Source: Sva-07 sp963710625 (GTDB lineage: Bacteria > Actinomycetota > Acidimicrobiia > Acidimicrobiales > Ilumatobacteraceae). From it: 64,000 bases of DNA. The stretch covers positions 278,704-342,703 of the forward strand of contig CAVQBG010000022.1 of NCBI GenBank assembly GCA_963710625.1, read 5' to 3'. The notes under the pieces are model-generated. The model did not search any database. It was not told the origin of the DNA and worked only from the letters and a program-made list of their open reading frames with translations. The position numbers and the translations under genes are program-made. Numbering within the stretch: position 1 is the stretch's first letter; every line of letters starts with the position of its first letter. Positions 34,502-43,062 of the stretch are shown one piece after another.

Positions 34502-34896
34502 GACGGGCGTCGGGCCGCGACGCTCGCCAATGCCTCGGACTCGAGCCGTTCGAGTTCGGCTCGGCGCTGGCGTCGGCTCAGGTGGAGCTTCGGCGCCGAC
34601 GCGGTGACCTTCACGAAATGGCCGGGGCCGAAGCGCTCCGTTGCGAGGCGCTCGGGTGGACTCTTGAGCACGCGCTTGCCCATCTCGCGGGCGAGGAGCA
34701 GGCCGCCGACCGCCCGCCAGTAGGGGTTGCCGAGGATCAGGCCATGGCGCAGCGCCTTGGCCCGGAGGAAGTCGCCCTGGCCGACCATGAGCATCGCGAG
34801 CGGTCGGACCAACGGGTTGGGATGCACGACACCACGCCGCAGCACGAAGCTGCGGATGACGTACCGGGGCCTGAGTGCGTACGGAAGCAGCGACAT
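34498..34896 (-). CDS. conserved hypothetical protein
   Basis: A 132-residue basic protein with no recognised family. Residues about 22-45 (VVHPNPLVRPLAMLMVGQGDFL) and GLILGNPYWRAVGGLLLAREM are moderately hydrophobic; the C-terminal third is a charged helix (SRRQRRAELERLESEALAS). It is translationally coupled to ttuB on one side and to a small membrane protein on the other, so it belongs to the trmI-ttuA-ttuB transcription unit. Function is unknown. Confidence 0.6.
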   Translation of the reverse strand: MSLLPYALRPRYVIRSFVLRRGVVHPNPLVRPLAMLMVGQGDFLRAKALRHGLILGNPYWRAVGGLLLAREMGKRVLKSPPERLATERFGPGHFVKVTASAPKLHLSRRQRRAELERLESEALASVAARRPS

Positions 34897-35123
34897 CAGA
34901 TGCGGCGGATCTCGACGACGGCACTCCGCTTGCGACCGGAGCGGCGTCCGAGCAGGAAGAAGATGATCAACAGCGCAATGCCGCCGCCGGCGGCGACCGT
35001 GGCGATCGACGTCTTCTTCTCGTCGACCTTGCCCTGGATCTCGTCCTGCAGGGACTTGAACTTGTCCTCCAGGTCCTGCGGGGTGATCTTGTCCGGTACC
35101 ACGGGGGTGTGCTGCTTCGACAC
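34896..35123 (-). CDS. small single-pass membrane protein
   Basis: A 75-residue protein starting at GTG 35123. A soluble helical N-terminal part (ITPQDLEDKFKSLQDEIQG) precedes one membrane helix (SIATVAAGGGIALLIIFFLLG), followed by the basic RRSGRKRS tail that would stay in the cytoplasm. Function is unknown. The stop shares one base with the next start (TGATG). Confidence 0.65.
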   Translation of the reverse strand: MSKQHTPVVPDKITPQDLEDKFKSLQDEIQGKVDEKKTSIATVAAGGGIALLIIFFLLGRRSGRKRSAVVEIRRI

Positions 35124-35134
35124 GGTGAGGCTCC

Positions 35135-35512
35135 TTACTTCGGTTCCTTGAACAGCGTCGCCTTCTTGATGCGGGAGATCGCCACGGCGATCACGGCAAC
35201 GGCGACGAGCAGGGTGATCAAATAGGCGAGCCACGACAGCGAGCCGGTGGCCGAGCGGGTCCACTCGGTCTGCAACAGCCGCAACAGCCCCACGAGCAGC
35301 AGGACGACACCGATGCTGAAGAGCAGCGCAGCAGCGGCGCCGAAGCCCAGCCAGGACCCGGCACCCTTCAGCGGACCGATCGTCTCCTGCTTGGCGTACG
35401 CCTTGACGTAGTCGACGATGTCCCCGACCGACGCGTCCTCCTGGGCCGGCCTGGCCTTCTCTGCCCGGCGTGCGAGGCGCTCATCGAGGTCGTTGGTGTC
35501 TGACACGGTCAT
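35135..35512 (-). CDS. membrane protein, holin-X-like (phage holin superfamily III-type)
   Basis: A 125-residue protein with a helical N-terminus (ASVGDIVDYVKAYAKQETIGPL) and two hydrophobic helices (about 60-85 and 95-118) ending in a short basic tail. This is the layout of actinobacterial DUF1469/holin-X proteins, which are housekeeping membrane proteins rather than phage lysis genes. GTG 35524 is an alternative start overlapping the LON-domain gene. Confidence 0.65.
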   Translation of the reverse strand: MTVSDTNDLDERLARRAEKARPAQEDASVGDIVDYVKAYAKQETIGPLKGAGSWLGFGAAAALLFSIGVVLLLVGLLRLLQTEWTRSATGSLSWLAYLITLLVAVAVIAVAISRIKKATLFKEPK

Positions 35513-35520
35513 CGTTTCTA

Positions 35521-36177
35521 TCACGAAAGGCGGAACTTCAACATCGCTTCGACGTCGTCGAGGATCTCGTCGAGCAGATCGAGACGTCGCATCGGTCCCT
35601 CGGCGGCGAGGAGCCGGTGACGATCGGCGGGGCCGATCGGCGCCAACGCCGCCAGGTGGTACGTGGCCAGGAGGGGGTCGTCGGAGATCTCGGTGTCGTC
35701 GGTTCGAACGACCTCGCCATCGTCACCATCCAGGTCGCCGAGGTCCTGCTCGGCGAGTTGCGCGGCGAGCGCGAGCGCCGCTCGGACGCGGGCGTGGCTC
35801 GCCGCCACCTGCAGTTCCAGTCCCGGTGCATCGGGCTCGACGTCGGGCCAGTCGTCGACGTCCGCGATCGGGTAGGGATCGTCCGGCAGCCAGGCGTTGA
35901 TCCTGATCCGCCGTGTTCCCACTGCGATCAGCGCGTAGCGGTTCTCGTCGAGCGCCTCGACCTGCATCATCCGGGCCACCGTCCCCACGAGCGCTCGGTC
36001 GTCGCCGCCGCCCGTCTCCCAGCCGTGGGTGATCAGCACCTGCCCGAACTCGGGCTCGTCGTCGCTGCGCAGACAGTCGCGGATCATGTCGCGGTAGCGG
36101 GGTTCGAACACGTGCAGCGGCAGCAGACCGCCGGGAAGCAACACCGATCCGAGCGGGAACATCGGGAGAACGGCCAC
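35521..36177 (-). CDS. LON substrate-binding (N-terminal) domain protein
   Basis: A 218-residue stand-alone LON N-domain without protease or ATPase. MFPLGSVLLPGGLLPLHVFEPRYRDMI is the family signature, and VGTVARMMQVEALDENRYALIAVGTRRIRI the beta-sheet core. The C-terminal helices complete the fold. Such proteins are common in actinobacteria; a role in substrate binding is inferred. The GTG start at 36177 begins just before the conserved core. Confidence 0.85.
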   Translation of the reverse strand: MAVLPMFPLGSVLLPGGLLPLHVFEPRYRDMIRDCLRSDDEPEFGQVLITHGWETGGGDDRALVGTVARMMQVEALDENRYALIAVGTRRIRINAWLPDDPYPIADVDDWPDVEPDAPGLELQVAASHARVRAALALAAQLAEQDLGDLDGDDGEVVRTDDTEISDDPLLATYHLAALAPIGPADRHRLLAAEGPMRRLDLLDEILDDVEAMLKFRLS

Positions 36178-36260
36178 GGCCTCGACGCTAGGTCACGCTG
36201 CCGATCGGTGGCCACCGGTACACGAAGGCGACGAGCATCGGCCGCTGTTCGAAGCGACGC

Positions 36261-37766
36261 TCAGCGCGGACCGACGGTCGACATTGCCGGACCGTCGGGG
36301 TACGAGTCGAGCCGCTCGCCGAGCGCCAGCCAGAACGGGGCGTAGTTCTCCGGTTCGTCGATGTCGGGGCTGTTGAGGAGCATCACGAACTCGATCGTGT
36401 CGCCGCTGGTGGTCCCGAGGTAGCCGGCGAGGCCCTTCGCCGCCGGCGGGTCGAGGTCGACCGGTGGGTTGCCGAGCGTCCCCGTCTTCGCGACCAGGCG
36501 GCCTTCCATCGTGGTGCCGACGAAGGCATCCTCCAACGTTCCGCTCCGCCCTGCGACGGGCAGGCCGCTCGCCACGGCGGTCCCCTCCGCTCGCTGCAGC
36601 ACCGCCAGCATCGCACCGCAGGTCGCCCGGTTCTCGCTGCTGAGGCCGGATCCGTCGACGAGGTTCACGCCCTCCATCGGGACACCCCACGAACCCATCG
36701 TGCGGGTCACCACGTCGAGGCCGGCCGCCACGGTGCCGACGCCTCCGTCGGCGACACCGAGTTCCTTCACGAGCATCTCCGCCGTGTCGTTGTCGCTCGT
36801 CGTGAGCATCTCAGCGATCACGGCATCGAGCGGCTGGGACTCGAGGGTGGCCACGACAGGGAGCGCCGGGTCGGCGATGCCGCGGTCCCACCCGTTCGAG
36901 ACGCGGACGCCCCGATCGGCGAGCAAGCGCGTGAACTCCCGTGCGGCGGCCACGTTCGGATCCCGTTCCCGTCCGGACCGGCCCCGGACCCGCGAGTCGT
37001 TCACCACCAACGCGTCGTACGGTCCGGCCTCGACGAAGGCGACATCCGGGCCCCAAGCAGGATTGACGAACTCGTCCTCGTAGCGGCTGCCGTCGCCGAC
37101 CACTGAACCGCGAATCGACGTGACGCCAGCTGCGACGACCGCGTCCGCGAGATCGTCCAGCGGGGTCGTGTTGAACTCGGGGAAGCGGTCATCGTCGGTC
37201 GGGAAGTCGGTCGACACCAGCAGCGGGTCTCCCCCACCGACCAGGAACAGGTCGCCGTCGATCTCACCGTCGACCGCCGGCGGCGCCTGCACCGTGGTGG
37301 TGAACCGGTGGTCGGCGCCGAGCACCTCGAGCGCGACGGCTGCCACGAACAGCTTCTGTGTGCTGGCCGGGATGACGGCGGCATCGACGTTGTGAGCGGT
37401 GACCGGCCGGCCGTCGACCGACACGGCGAGGCAGGAGCGCTCGTCGATGAACGCGGCGAGTTGGTCCATCGAGTCCGACAGACGATTGTCGTTGCCGGCA
37501 TCGGCCATGCTCGCCGGGGCGCGGCGGTAGCTGAACACCGACGTCGTGAGTGCCGGGGTCACCGCCGAGACCGACGGCGCGACCGGAACGGGCACCGCAG
37601 CGTTGCCGTCGACGGCCGCCTCGTGTTCGTCAGCCTGGCCATCGCTCCACACCAGCAACGCGCTGAGCGCCACCACCGGGATCATCGCCAGTGCGATCAG
37701 GCCCAACAGCGGCGTCCAGCGGTACCTCACCGGTCCCGTCACCACCTCGACGCGCATGTTGCTCAT
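36261..37766 (-). CDS. dacB: D-alanyl-D-alanine carboxypeptidase/endopeptidase (PBP4/DacB family), copy 1
   Basis: A 501-residue class C penicillin-binding protein. An N-terminal membrane anchor (about 16-40) exports it. Active-site motifs are STQK (SxxK, in VIPASTQKLFVAAVALE), SDN in LTTSDNDTAEMLV, and KTG in LVAKTGTLGNPP. It would trim peptidoglycan stem peptides outside the cell. It is a paralog of the next gene, whose stop overlaps its ATG (ATGA). Confidence 0.9.
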   Translation of the reverse strand: MSNMRVEVVTGPVRYRWTPLLGLIALAMIPVVALSALLVWSDGQADEHEAAVDGNAAVPVPVAPSVSAVTPALTTSVFSYRRAPASMADAGNDNRLSDSMDQLAAFIDERSCLAVSVDGRPVTAHNVDAAVIPASTQKLFVAAVALEVLGADHRFTTTVQAPPAVDGEIDGDLFLVGGGDPLLVSTDFPTDDDRFPEFNTTPLDDLADAVVAAGVTSIRGSVVGDGSRYEDEFVNPAWGPDVAFVEAGPYDALVVNDSRVRGRSGRERDPNVAAAREFTRLLADRGVRVSNGWDRGIADPALPVVATLESQPLDAVIAEMLTTSDNDTAEMLVKELGVADGGVGTVAAGLDVVTRTMGSWGVPMEGVNLVDGSGLSSENRATCGAMLAVLQRAEGTAVASGLPVAGRSGTLEDAFVGTTMEGRLVAKTGTLGNPPVDLDPPAAKGLAGYLGTTSGDTIEFVMLLNSPDIDEPENYAPFWLALGERLDSYPDGPAMSTVGPR

Positions 37767-39244
37767 CGCGGCCCCACCATCGCCGGTGTCGGCCCGGCCG
37801 GATAGGTGTCGAGCGTGTCCGCGAGCGCGTCCCAGATCGGTCGGTACTCGCTCTGGTCGGAGATCGTCGGGCCGTTGAGGATCAGCACGTACTCGACTTC
37901 GCCACCGCCCTCGATCGGGAGATAACCGCCGAGGGCCTTCACGGCAGGCGGATCGGCGTTGAACGGCGGGTTGTTGAGGGTGCCGGTCTTGCCACGCAGC
38001 CGACCTTCGACGGAGTGGCCGACGAACACGTCGGACAGCGTGCCGGTCTGACCGGCGATCGGCAGCCCCTGCCCGACGGGCGAATCCAGGTCGTAGCGGG
38101 CGAGGACTTCGGCAAGCGCAGCACACGTGACACGGTTGTCCGGGCTGAGGCCGGAACCGTCGGCCAGCACGAGCGACTCGACGCTCACCCCCCACTCGGC
38201 GAGTTGGTCACGAATCGCGGCGAGTCCCGCCTCGCGTGTTCCAGCCGCAGTACCCGTGACGCCGAGTTCCTTCACGACGAGTTCGGCGGTGTTGTTGTCG
38301 CTGTTCCCGAGCATCTCGGCGACGACCGACGACATCGGCGCCGACTCGACGGCAGCGATCTCGACAGCGGTCGCCGGCGCAGTTCCACTCGACGGTGCAC
38401 CGGCAACGGCGACCCCACGCGCCTGGAGGAGCCGGGTGAACTCGCGGGCCGCCCCTTCGTTCGGATCGTTGGCTCGCAGGTCGTCACCCTCGACACGCGA
38501 GTCGTTCGCCATCAGCGCGTCGTACGGTCCCCCTTCGAGGCCGGCGACGCCCACTCCCCAACCCGGGGCGAAGAACTCGTCGTCGTAGCGGCTGCCGTCG
38601 CCGACCACGCCGCCCACGACGCTCGTGACACCGGCCTCGACGACACCGTCGGCCAACGAGTCGAGCGAGGTGGGCGAGGTGACGGCATACCGCTCGAGAT
38701 TCGACGTCGGATACCAGTCAGAGGAGAGCAGCGGGTCGCCGCCGCCCACGAGATACAGATCGCCCTCGACGACACCGGCGACCGGCGTGGCCGCCACCTC
38801 GACGGTGGTCGAGTACCGGAAGTCCTCCCCCAGTCGCTCGAGAGCGACAGCGGCGACCAGCAGTTTCTGGTTGCTCGCCGGAATCACGGCGATCTCGTCG
38901 CGCACTGCGCCCACGTCCACGCCGTCGACGGCGACAACGGCACACGATCGGTCGTTGAGCGTCGCCAGGAACGGATCGACCTCGCTGCGGAACGCGTCGA
39001 TGTTCAGGTCTCTCGACACGATGCCCGACATGCGCCGATAGCTCAGGAGCCCGGTCGACAGCGCCGGGGTCGCCACCGGAACCTCCACCGTCGGATCGAC
39101 GGGTGGCGCCGCCTGGTTGTCGTCGGAAGATCCCGACGACCAGCGATGGATGGCGAAGAGAATCACCGCTGGGACGATCGCGACCGCGCCGAGGACCAAC
39201 CACGGGCCGGGCCCACGTCCACGTGCGCCGGCGGGTCGGGTCAC
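37763..39244 (-). CDS. dacB: D-alanyl-D-alanine carboxypeptidase/endopeptidase (PBP4/DacB family), copy 2
   Basis: A 493-residue paralog of the neighbouring gene with the same layout: an N-terminal membrane segment (about 14-32), SNQK in VIPASNQKLLVAAVALE, SDN in GNSDNNTAELVVKE, and KTG in RGKTGTLNNPP. Both end in a short PxxMVGPR / STVGPR tail. The GTG start overlaps the acyl-CoA synthetase stop. Tandem arrangement points to local duplication. Confidence 0.9.
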   Translation of the reverse strand: MTRPAGARGRGPGPWLVLGAVAIVPAVILFAIHRWSSGSSDDNQAAPPVDPTVEVPVATPALSTGLLSYRRMSGIVSRDLNIDAFRSEVDPFLATLNDRSCAVVAVDGVDVGAVRDEIAVIPASNQKLLVAAVALERLGEDFRYSTTVEVAATPVAGVVEGDLYLVGGGDPLLSSDWYPTSNLERYAVTSPTSLDSLADGVVEAGVTSVVGGVVGDGSRYDDEFFAPGWGVGVAGLEGGPYDALMANDSRVEGDDLRANDPNEGAAREFTRLLQARGVAVAGAPSSGTAPATAVEIAAVESAPMSSVVAEMLGNSDNNTAELVVKELGVTGTAAGTREAGLAAIRDQLAEWGVSVESLVLADGSGLSPDNRVTCAALAEVLARYDLDSPVGQGLPIAGQTGTLSDVFVGHSVEGRLRGKTGTLNNPPFNADPPAVKALGGYLPIEGGGEVEYVLILNGPTISDQSEYRPIWDALADTLDTYPAGPTPAMVGPR

Positions 39245-41427
39245 CGCTGGTGCGCCTCGCGGAAGCGCGCGTAGCGGATCAGATGACCGAGCGCGGTCAC
39301 GGCCTGCCCGCCGCTGCCGTAGCAGAGGCGACCGAGTCGACGCACCGTCGCCGGTCCGGGGTTGTCGGGGTCGGCGACCGCCAGCTCGGTGGCGACCAGG
39401 ATCGGCTTGCCCGTGGACACGCTGAGTTCGTGGGCCGCTTCGGCGAAACGCTGGTCCTGGCGCTCGTGGTAGGCCACGATCCGCTCGAGCCCGTGGTCGG
39501 GGTAGAACCGGCCATCGCGCATCATCCGCGCCTGGTTGCTCTGGATCCCGATACCGAGGTAGATGATCGCGTCGACCGCGTCGTGCGTGGCGATCAGCTC
39601 CATCACCTCGGGGATCGTGTCGCGGGTCTCACCGCCCGCGCAGTCGACCGGGTTGTTGCGGCTCCAGCGCGGCGGCAACTTGGCGTCGATCGCCTCGCGC
39701 AGGTCGTCCGGCAGGGCCATCAGGGTGATGTCGCGGTCGCGGGTGATCGCGTCAGCGGTCACGACGCCCCATCCACCGGCGGTGGTGAGCACCACGGTGT
39801 TGCCGCCGCGCGGAAGCGGCTGCGTGGCGAAGGTCGCCGCCGCCTCGAAGGCTTCGGTGACCGTCGCTGCCCGCGTGATCCCGGCGGCGCGGCACTCCCC
39901 GTCGAAGATCTTGTCGTTGGCGGCCAGCGCGCCGGTGTGGCTGGCAGCTGCCTGTGCGCCACCCTCGGTGGCGCCGCCTTTCACCAACACGAGCGGCTTG
40001 CGAGCAGCGGCCGTCGCCAGGCGGTCCATCAGCCCGCGCCCGTCGGCGATGCCTTCGACGTAGGCCAGTGCGACCGTGGTGGCGTCGTCGTCGGCGTACC
40101 AATCGAGATAGTCCGCAACGGTGACGGCTGCTGCGTTCCCGGCCGACACGGCCCGGCTGATCCCGACGCCGCTCGCCCGTGACAGGTTCATGAAGCTGGA
40201 CACGAAGTTGCCGCTCTGGCTCGCGACCCCGATGCGACCAGCCGGCGGGTATGGCGCCACGATCTGTGCGCACAGGTCGATCGGCGTGCTGACGACGCCC
40301 TGGCCGTTCGGCCCGGCGAGCAGCATGCCGAGCTCGTCGGCGAGCTCGACCAGCTCCTCCTCGGCGACTCGGCCCTCGTCGCCCGCCTCCCCGTACCCGG
40401 CCGAGGTGAGGAAGGCGGCGGTGATTCCCTTGGCCGCGCAGGCTTGCAGCAACTCCGGGTTGGCCGCAGCGGGCGTGCAGACGAACACGAGGTCGATCGC
40501 TCCGTCGGGCAGCTCGGCGATGTCGGCGACCGTGCGGATGCCGAGGACCTCCTCGCCCTTGAGGTTGGTGCCGTACACCCCGCCGGCGTATCCGGCTGCC
40601 AGCAGGTTGTGGAGCGAGACGAAACCGAACTTGCCCGGGTGGGTCGAGGCGCCCGTGACGAGGACCCCACGTGGTTCGAACAGCGCTCGGAACTGTTCGT
40701 CGGTGGGCCGCTGACGCGTGACCGTGCGGGCAGCGTCGAATCCTGCGCCGAGCTCGACCAGACCGTCGACGGCGACCAGCTCACCGGATGCCTGCACGAT
40801 CAGCGGGTTGATGTCGACGCTGGCGATGTCGTCGCGCTCGGTGACGAGTCGTCCCAGGCCGACCAGCAGGGCGATCAGCTGCGTCCGATCGACCGCAGCC
40901 TCGCCGCGGAACGGACCGAGCAGTTTCTGGGTGGCCAGGTCGTCGATCATGCCCGCCGCCGTCACGGCGTCGAGCGGCGCCGGCCGGAACACGACGTCGG
41001 CGACTGCCTCGGCCAGCACGCCACCGACGCCGAGCATCACGGTCGGACCGAACTGCGGGTCGCGGATCACGCCCGCGATCAGTTCCCGGTTGCCGGAGAT
41101 CATCGGTGCGACCAGCAGCGACACGTCGCCATCGTCGGGGCGGGCCGCCGCGAGCAGGTCGTCGGCAGCCTCGAGCACCGCCGCTCGGTCGCCGAGACGG
41201 AGCCGCACGAGTCCCCGCTCGGTCTTGTGGGCGATCCGATCGCCGTTCAGCTTGACGACGACGGGAAAGCCGAGCTCGACGGCAGCTTCGACGGCCTGGG
41301 CCGCATCGGCCACGACACGCTCGGCGGCGATCGGCACGCCGAAGTCGGCGAGCAGCGACTTGGAGTCGCGCTCCGACAGCGTCGTGGACGCGGCAGAACC
41401 GGGTGAGGTCGTGTCTGGGGTCGCCAT
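39241..41427 (-). CDS. ADP-forming acyl-CoA synthetase, ATP-grasp domain first
   Basis: A 728-residue NDP-forming acyl-CoA synthetase. The ATP-grasp half is N-terminal (FPVVVKLNGDRIAHKTERGLV; DINPLIV). The CoA-binding domain begins near residue 250 (RGVLVTGASTHPGKFGF), and the ligase domain carries the phospho-histidine in ASHTGALAANDKIF. The domain order is reversed from the PatZ-type proteins. It should interconvert an acyl-CoA and ATP; the acyl substrate is open. It is followed by the two dacB genes. Confidence 0.85.
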   Translation of the reverse strand: MATPDTTSPGSAASTTLSERDSKSLLADFGVPIAAERVVADAAQAVEAAVELGFPVVVKLNGDRIAHKTERGLVRLRLGDRAAVLEAADDLLAAARPDDGDVSLLVAPMISGNRELIAGVIRDPQFGPTVMLGVGGVLAEAVADVVFRPAPLDAVTAAGMIDDLATQKLLGPFRGEAAVDRTQLIALLVGLGRLVTERDDIASVDINPLIVQASGELVAVDGLVELGAGFDAARTVTRQRPTDEQFRALFEPRGVLVTGASTHPGKFGFVSLHNLLAAGYAGGVYGTNLKGEEVLGIRTVADIAELPDGAIDLVFVCTPAAANPELLQACAAKGITAAFLTSAGYGEAGDEGRVAEEELVELADELGMLLAGPNGQGVVSTPIDLCAQIVAPYPPAGRIGVASQSGNFVSSFMNLSRASGVGISRAVSAGNAAAVTVADYLDWYADDDATTVALAYVEGIADGRGLMDRLATAAARKPLVLVKGGATEGGAQAAASHTGALAANDKIFDGECRAAGITRAATVTEAFEAAATFATQPLPRGGNTVVLTTAGGWGVVTADAITRDRDITLMALPDDLREAIDAKLPPRWSRNNPVDCAGGETRDTIPEVMELIATHDAVDAIIYLGIGIQSNQARMMRDGRFYPDHGLERIVAYHERQDQRFAEAAHELSVSTGKPILVATELAVADPDNPGPATVRRLGRLCYGSGGQAVTALGHLIRYARFREAHQR

Positions 41428-41496
41428 GCGGTCAACACGGTACCCGTCCGACCTGCCGCGATGTGGTGCACGCGGCGTCAGCGCCGCCTCGCGGCC

Positions 41497-42138
41497 TCAG
41501 GTCGGAATCAGCGCGGCGCGGAAGAACTCGATGATGTGTTCGCTGCGACGCTCGAGCGCCTCCGGCGCCAGTGGATCCTCGTCGAGCAGACCCTCGAGGA
41601 ACGGTGCGTCGGAGAAGTAGCTCAGCAGGGCGCCGTAGCCGGTGAGCAGGAGCTGTTGAGGATTCTGCTCACGGAACGTGCCGTCGGCCATCTCACGGCC
41701 GAGGTAGTCGGCGGCCTGGTCGAACATCGGCCGGAGGACCGCGGCGAGGTCGATCCCGAGGTGGGAGCCGCCGTCGATCGCTTCGCGGCGCATCAGCGTG
41801 ACGTACGACGGGTTGTCGGCGAAGTAGCCGAACCCGGCGCGCAGCACCTGCTCGATCTTGGGCCAGCCCGTTGCGGTCGACTCCACCGCATCGGCCAGAC
41901 GAGCGAACCAGTCCGACAGCAGGCGTTCGAACACCTCGCCGTACAGGGCCTCCTTCGATGCGAAGTGGTGCAGCAGACTCGGTCGGCGGATCCCGACCTC
42001 GGCGGCGATGTCGTTGAGCGAGGTGCCGCTGTACCCGTCGTGGGCGAAGCACGTGAGCGCCGCGTCGAGGATCTGGTCTCGGGTGGACCGACCCTCGACG
42101 GGCAGCTCGGTCGCGGTCACGAGGTGGAGGTCGGACAT
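41497..42138 (-). CDS. TetR-family transcriptional regulator
   Basis: A 213-residue regulator. The DNA-binding region is TRDQILDAALTCFAHDGYSGTSLNDIAAEVGIRRPSLLHHFASKEALYGEVF, with YF/HHF typical. The C-terminal domain (LMRREAIDGGSHLG) resembles regulators of fatty-acid metabolism, but no ligand can be named. It lies next to the acyl-CoA synthetase on the same strand, 69 bases upstream, so that gene is the likeliest target. Confidence 0.87.
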   Translation of the reverse strand: MSDLHLVTATELPVEGRSTRDQILDAALTCFAHDGYSGTSLNDIAAEVGIRRPSLLHHFASKEALYGEVFERLLSDWFARLADAVESTATGWPKIEQVLRAGFGYFADNPSYVTLMRREAIDGGSHLGIDLAAVLRPMFDQAADYLGREMADGTFREQNPQQLLLTGYGALLSYFSDAPFLEGLLDEDPLAPEALERRSEHIIEFFRAALIPT

Positions 42139-42194
42139 GGTCCGACGAACGCTACTTCGTGCGTCGGGAGGCTCCTCGCCAGGAACCGACGGGT

Positions 42195-42629
42195 TCAGGC
42201 GGGCGGGTAGACACCCATCTGCTTCGCCTTGTCGGTCTGCCAGAAGATGTCGGCGATCTCGTCGATGTAGGCGACCAGTTGCTCGCCGACCGCAGGGTCC
42301 ATCGACTTCTTGGCCTCTCCGGCCTGGTGGATCGCCTTCCAGAACAACTCGTGGAGCTGCGGGAACGCGGCGAAGTGGTCGGGAGCGAAGAAGTCGGCCC
42401 AGAGCACCATCAGGTGGTGCTTGGTCTCCTCGGCGCGAGCCTCCTTGATCGAGATGCAGCGGGCCCGGAACACCTCGTCGTCGGACTCGGCGTACTTCTT
42501 GGCGGTCTTCACGACCGACAGCGCCTCGATCTTGGCCTGGGCCGGGTCGTACACCCCGCAGTACAGGTCGCAGTGGGCGTGGGCGACGGTGGCCCCTTCG
42601 AACAGCGGGGCGAACAACTTGGCGAACAT
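42195..42629 (-). CDS. sodN: nickel superoxide dismutase SodN
   Basis: A 144-residue precursor. An N-terminal leader (MFAKLFAPLFEGATVAHA) is removed so that His becomes residue 1 of the nickel hook HCDLYCGVYDPAQA. The hook usually reads HCDLPCGVY; Pro5 is Tyr here. The helical bundle (KHHLMVLWADFFAPDHFAAFPQLHELFW) is intact. A good aggaga ribosome site precedes ATG 42629. The maturation protease gene is divergent, across 81 bases. Confidence 0.92.
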   Translation of the reverse strand: MFAKLFAPLFEGATVAHAHCDLYCGVYDPAQAKIEALSVVKTAKKYAESDDEVFRARCISIKEARAEETKHHLMVLWADFFAPDHFAAFPQLHELFWKAIHQAGEAKKSMDPAVGEQLVAYIDEIADIFWQTDKAKQMGVYPPA

Positions 42630-42710
42630 GATGTCTCCTGGAGGTTGGTGATCGTGGGCGTGACGAACGATTCCCGAAGGCCGTTCAGGCGAAACATACA
42701 CTCCGCGCCC

Positions 42711-43058
42711 GTGGACGTGCTCAAGCCGCCTCCGACGAATCGGCCTCGATGGCGCCACGCGCTGCCCCGACGCTTCGTCGTGGCCGACCGGTCGATGGAG
42801 CCGACGCTCGTCGACGGACAGGGACTCGTCGCCATCGGATCCTCCCGGGCACGGGTGGGACAGCTCCGGTGCGTCGAGCATCCGAACCGGACGGGCTTCT
42901 GGCTGGTGAAGCGGGTGTCCGAGGTGCACGGCGACGGCACGATGTCGGTGCTGTCGGACAATCACGAGAGCACGCGCGCCGACTCCCGGTCATTCGGGCC
43001 GGTGCCCGTCGCCGGCAGCTACCGGGTCGTGCTCCGCGTGCCGCGCCGCTGGACCTGA
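42711..43058 (+). CDS. sodX: nickel-type superoxide dismutase maturation protease SodX
   Basis: A 115-residue S24/S26-type peptidase. The catalytic serine is in FVVADRSMEPTLVDGQGL and the lysine in GFWLVKRVSEVHG; LSDNHESTRADSRSFGPV resembles box E of signal peptidases. It has no membrane helix. Divergent to sodN, it should cleave the SodN leader in the cytoplasm. GTG 42711 is used; GTG 42717 is another possibility. Confidence 0.87.
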   Translation: MDVLKPPPTNRPRWRHALPRRFVVADRSMEPTLVDGQGLVAIGSSRARVGQLRCVEHPNRTGFWLVKRVSEVHGDGTMSVLSDNHESTRADSRSFGPVPVAGSYRVVLRVPRRWT

Positions 43059-43062
43059 TCGC

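Noticed and set aside
35135..35512. Holin-like protein as evidence of a prophage
   Set aside because: It lies in a core-type operon with no other phage gene; such proteins are common chromosomal membrane proteins.
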